A stretch of DNA of 15,284 bases from Rhodospirillales bacterium Alpha_05. GTDB lineage: Bacteria > Pseudomonadota > Alphaproteobacteria > Rhodospirillales > Rhodospirillaceae. The notes below the pieces were generated by a model. The model saw only the letters and a program-made list of their open reading frames with translations, was not told the origin of the DNA and did no database searches. The stretch spans positions 1 to 15,284 of the forward strand of contig LUYR01000217.1 in NCBI GenBank assembly GCA_001603335.1, given 5' to 3'. Position numbers and translations under genes: made by a program. This document shows positions 13,850-15,284 of the stretch, piece after piece. The first letter of the stretch is position 1, and every line of letters starts with the position of its first letter.

Positions 13850-15071
13850 ACCTTCTGGCACTTCCGGTGAGCGGAAAATTGTCAGGGCGGGTCCATCCTT
13901 CCGCCAGTTTCTCAATTACCTTCTCAAACCAGTTCTCGTACCAGTACCAGGTTTTGGCGACCATGACGCCGTAGCCCTTGCCGGGCTTACGTGTGTCAAG
14001 CTGCCTCGCAAGCAATGTGTGGTCATACATGCTGAACGCCTGATATCCGGCCGCTTTGACCTTCGCCACGATCTCGGAAGGCAGATATTTCGGCCGCTCC
14101 ACCTCTTTCAGCAGCACCCTCTCGACAGCCTCCGCTTCTGGCGATCCAGGCTTGACAAATTCGACGGCGAGGTCGGCCTTCGCGGCCTTGCCAGATACCT
14201 TCGGCACGAAGGCCACTCGGTACCGGAATTTCGGGTCCTTCTGCTCATCCTCGGTCAGTCCATTGTGGAAATTGTCCATCGTGGCTGCGATGTGCGGCGG
14301 CAAGTCCGCGCCGATCAGGATTGCCCTCTGTGCACCGTCGAAGGTCACGAACTGCAGCGCGATCGGCAGCCGTTTCTCCAAGGCGAACTCTTTACCGAAC
14401 AGCGACTTGATCGCATCGTTGAAATTGATGCAGCAGGCCTGAAGCTTGGCGCTCAGGGCATCGTCGATCCTGTTCGTGGAGCGATGCTCGATCTCGTGGC
14501 GAATCTCGGTCAGGAATTTCAGGTTGTTGATAATACCTTTCTCCAGCGGGCATTTCCCGTGTGCCAGACATTGGCCAAGTTCCCAATATTTGTCTGCGCC
14601 GCTCGGTGTTTTCTCGATGACACCGCCCTTCTTGTGCCGGTAGTCGATGCCCTCTCGCTTGTAGTAGGCGTGCAAGAGATAGGTCCAGGCGATGATGCTG
14701 GTGACGATGAAAAGCTCGGCCCTGAAATAGAGCCCGGCGCTGTTGAAGGTGTGGACGGCTGCAATCATTGCTTCTCGCGCTTTGATTAGCAGTTCGTCGC
14801 CCTGAAGATGCAAACCGGTTGCCGGATCGATATTCGGCCAGGCCGCGAGAAAAGCATCCAGTTCTGCATCGGAAGCAGGCTTTATACCCTTGTGTTTGGT
14901 CCCGTCGCGTATCTCGGAAATGCGCGCGTGATTGATCGATCGCGTAGGGCGCGAGAAATAGGCCTGGATGTCTTGCGGCACATATTTCTTCGCCAGCATC
15001 GCTTTGACGATGGCGACTTCCCATTTTTCCAACGTGTTACCCGGTCGCCGCGCCACGCTATTTCCCCCCAT
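13848..15071 (-). CDS. DUF3644-like protein with HEPN-type R-x4-H motif
   Basis: This 407-residue, probably cytosolic protein begins with a small domain (about 13-80) that could bind nucleic acid: K-Y-V-P-Q-D-I-Q-A-Y-F then N-H-A-R-I-S-E-I-R-D-G (47-57), resembling a helix-turn-helix. Residues 90-230 are helical and fit what I recall of DUF3644: L-L-I-K-A-R-E-A-M, Y-F-R-A-E-L-F, then a long aromatic helix. R191-H-E-I-E-H196 matches the R-x4-6-H signature of HEPN ribonucleases. The C-terminal part has H-T-L-L-A-R-Q-L-D (351-359) and W-Y-W-Y-E-N-W (375-381), probably a separate small domain. HEPN proteins often act in toxin-antitoxin, abortive-infection or anti-phage systems, but no antitoxin is adjacent here. 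The start is uncertain: ATG 15071 has only a distant GGAG, while GTG at 15056 has a GGGGGGA site. Base composition looks less GC-rich than the left-hand module, suggesting separate acquisition. Confidence 0.65.
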   Translation of the reverse strand: MGGNSVARRPGNTLEKWEVAIVKAMLAKKYVPQDIQAYFSRPTRSINHARISEIRDGTKHKGIKPASDAELDAFLAAWPNIDPATGLHLQGDELLIKAREAMIAAVHTFNSAGLYFRAELFIVTSIIAWTYLLHAYYKREGIDYRHKKGGVIEKTPSGADKYWELGQCLAHGKCPLEKGIINNLKFLTEIRHEIEHRSTNRIDDALSAKLQACCINFNDAIKSLFGKEFALEKRLPIALQFVTFDGAQRAILIGADLPPHIAATMDNFHNGLTEDEQKDPKFRYRVAFVPKVSGKAAKADLAVEFVKPGSPEAEAVERVLLKEVERPKYLPSEIVAKVKAAGYQAFSMYDHTLLARQLDTRKPGKGYGVMVAKTWYWYENWFEKVIEKLAEGWTRPDNFPLTGSARR

Positions 15072-15284
15072 CCAGATTTCGTTTCTCCACTGTCACTGTG
15101 ACGACTTGAGAACGTCAAGAATTTGCTGGCAAACACATCGAGTATCTCTCTGTCCAATGGGCGCCCGCGCGGGACAAGCCCCGCGCGCCGGGCTCTCGTG
15201 AACCGAACCGCCTTCGGCGTTTCGGCCTTCGGCTTCGATCCCTGGCGCGAGCGCCCGCTCAGCGGGCGGGTGGCGGTCCAACAG
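15072..15284. other. Terminal stretch with small palindromes, no secure gene
   Basis: Just upstream of the DUF3644-like gene lie GTCAC-T-GTGAC (15092-15102) and CTTGA-gaacg-TCAAG (15105-15119); on the - strand TTGACG there could be a -35 box. Further right, GCGCGGG (15167-15173) pairs with CCCGCGC (15180-15186), and CGCCCGC (15252-15258) pairs with GCGGGCG (15262-15268). A + strand frame from GTG 15198 runs open to the window edge (N-R-T-A-F-G-V-S-A-F-G-F-D-P-W), but it has no clear ribosome-binding site. It may be the start of a gene continuing to the right. Confidence 0.35.

Noticed and set aside
15198..15284. Start of a + strand gene at GTG 15198
   Set aside because: The frame is open to the edge with plausible residues, but only 29 codons are visible and there is no ribosome-binding site, so it was not called as a gene.

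Overview
The window is GC-rich throughout (clearly above 60% by eye), with compact genes, short overlaps and Shine-Dalgarno sites of the GGAG type. Gene content and order point to an alphaproteobacterium, probably Rhizobiales, Sphingomonadales or Rhodobacterales. The location is probably an integrative conjugative element or a large plasmid rather than core chromosome. No rRNA, tRNA, CRISPR array, transposase or integrase is visible.

Region 1 (1-10504) is an element-maintenance module on the + strand. It holds the 3' end of a DUF2285-type gene, a membrane-anchored or exported SNase-like nuclease (238-759), a PAPS-reductase-like protein overlapping it (756-1601), an unrecognised small protein (1719-2105) and a large ParB-family protein (2189-4285). 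These are followed by a DUF7007-like protein (4380-4979), a frameshifted DUF6117-like gene (4976-5190), a 1401-residue adenine-methyltransferase/Strawberry-notch helicase fusion (5279-9484) and a Toprim primase-like protein (9488-10504). Genes either overlap or nearly touch, or they are separated by a gap holding an inverted repeat shortly before the next start. The repeats share position but not sequence.

Region 2 (10505-11727) is a 272-base hairpin-rich gap with no convincing gene, followed by a DUF2493/SLOG-family gene that ends in a hairpin.

Region 3 (11728-15071) is accessory cargo. A 14-helix DHA2-type efflux pump (- strand) and a divergent MerR-family regulator share a promoter region containing a site very like the SoxR operator. 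Next comes a second, broken copy of the DUF2493 3' tail with its hairpin, and then a convergent DUF3644-like protein with a HEPN-type R-x4-H motif. Both cargo blocks abut a copy of the DUF2493 tail at the same point, which suggests a cargo-insertion slot. The last 213 bases hold small palindromes and no secure gene.

Reading the whole: the ParB, helicase-methyltransferase and primase proteins probably serve stability, replication and protection of the element. The efflux/MerR pair and the DUF3644 protein look like passenger functions, possibly resistance and defence. Gene roles are read from motifs and family memory only; no database search was run.
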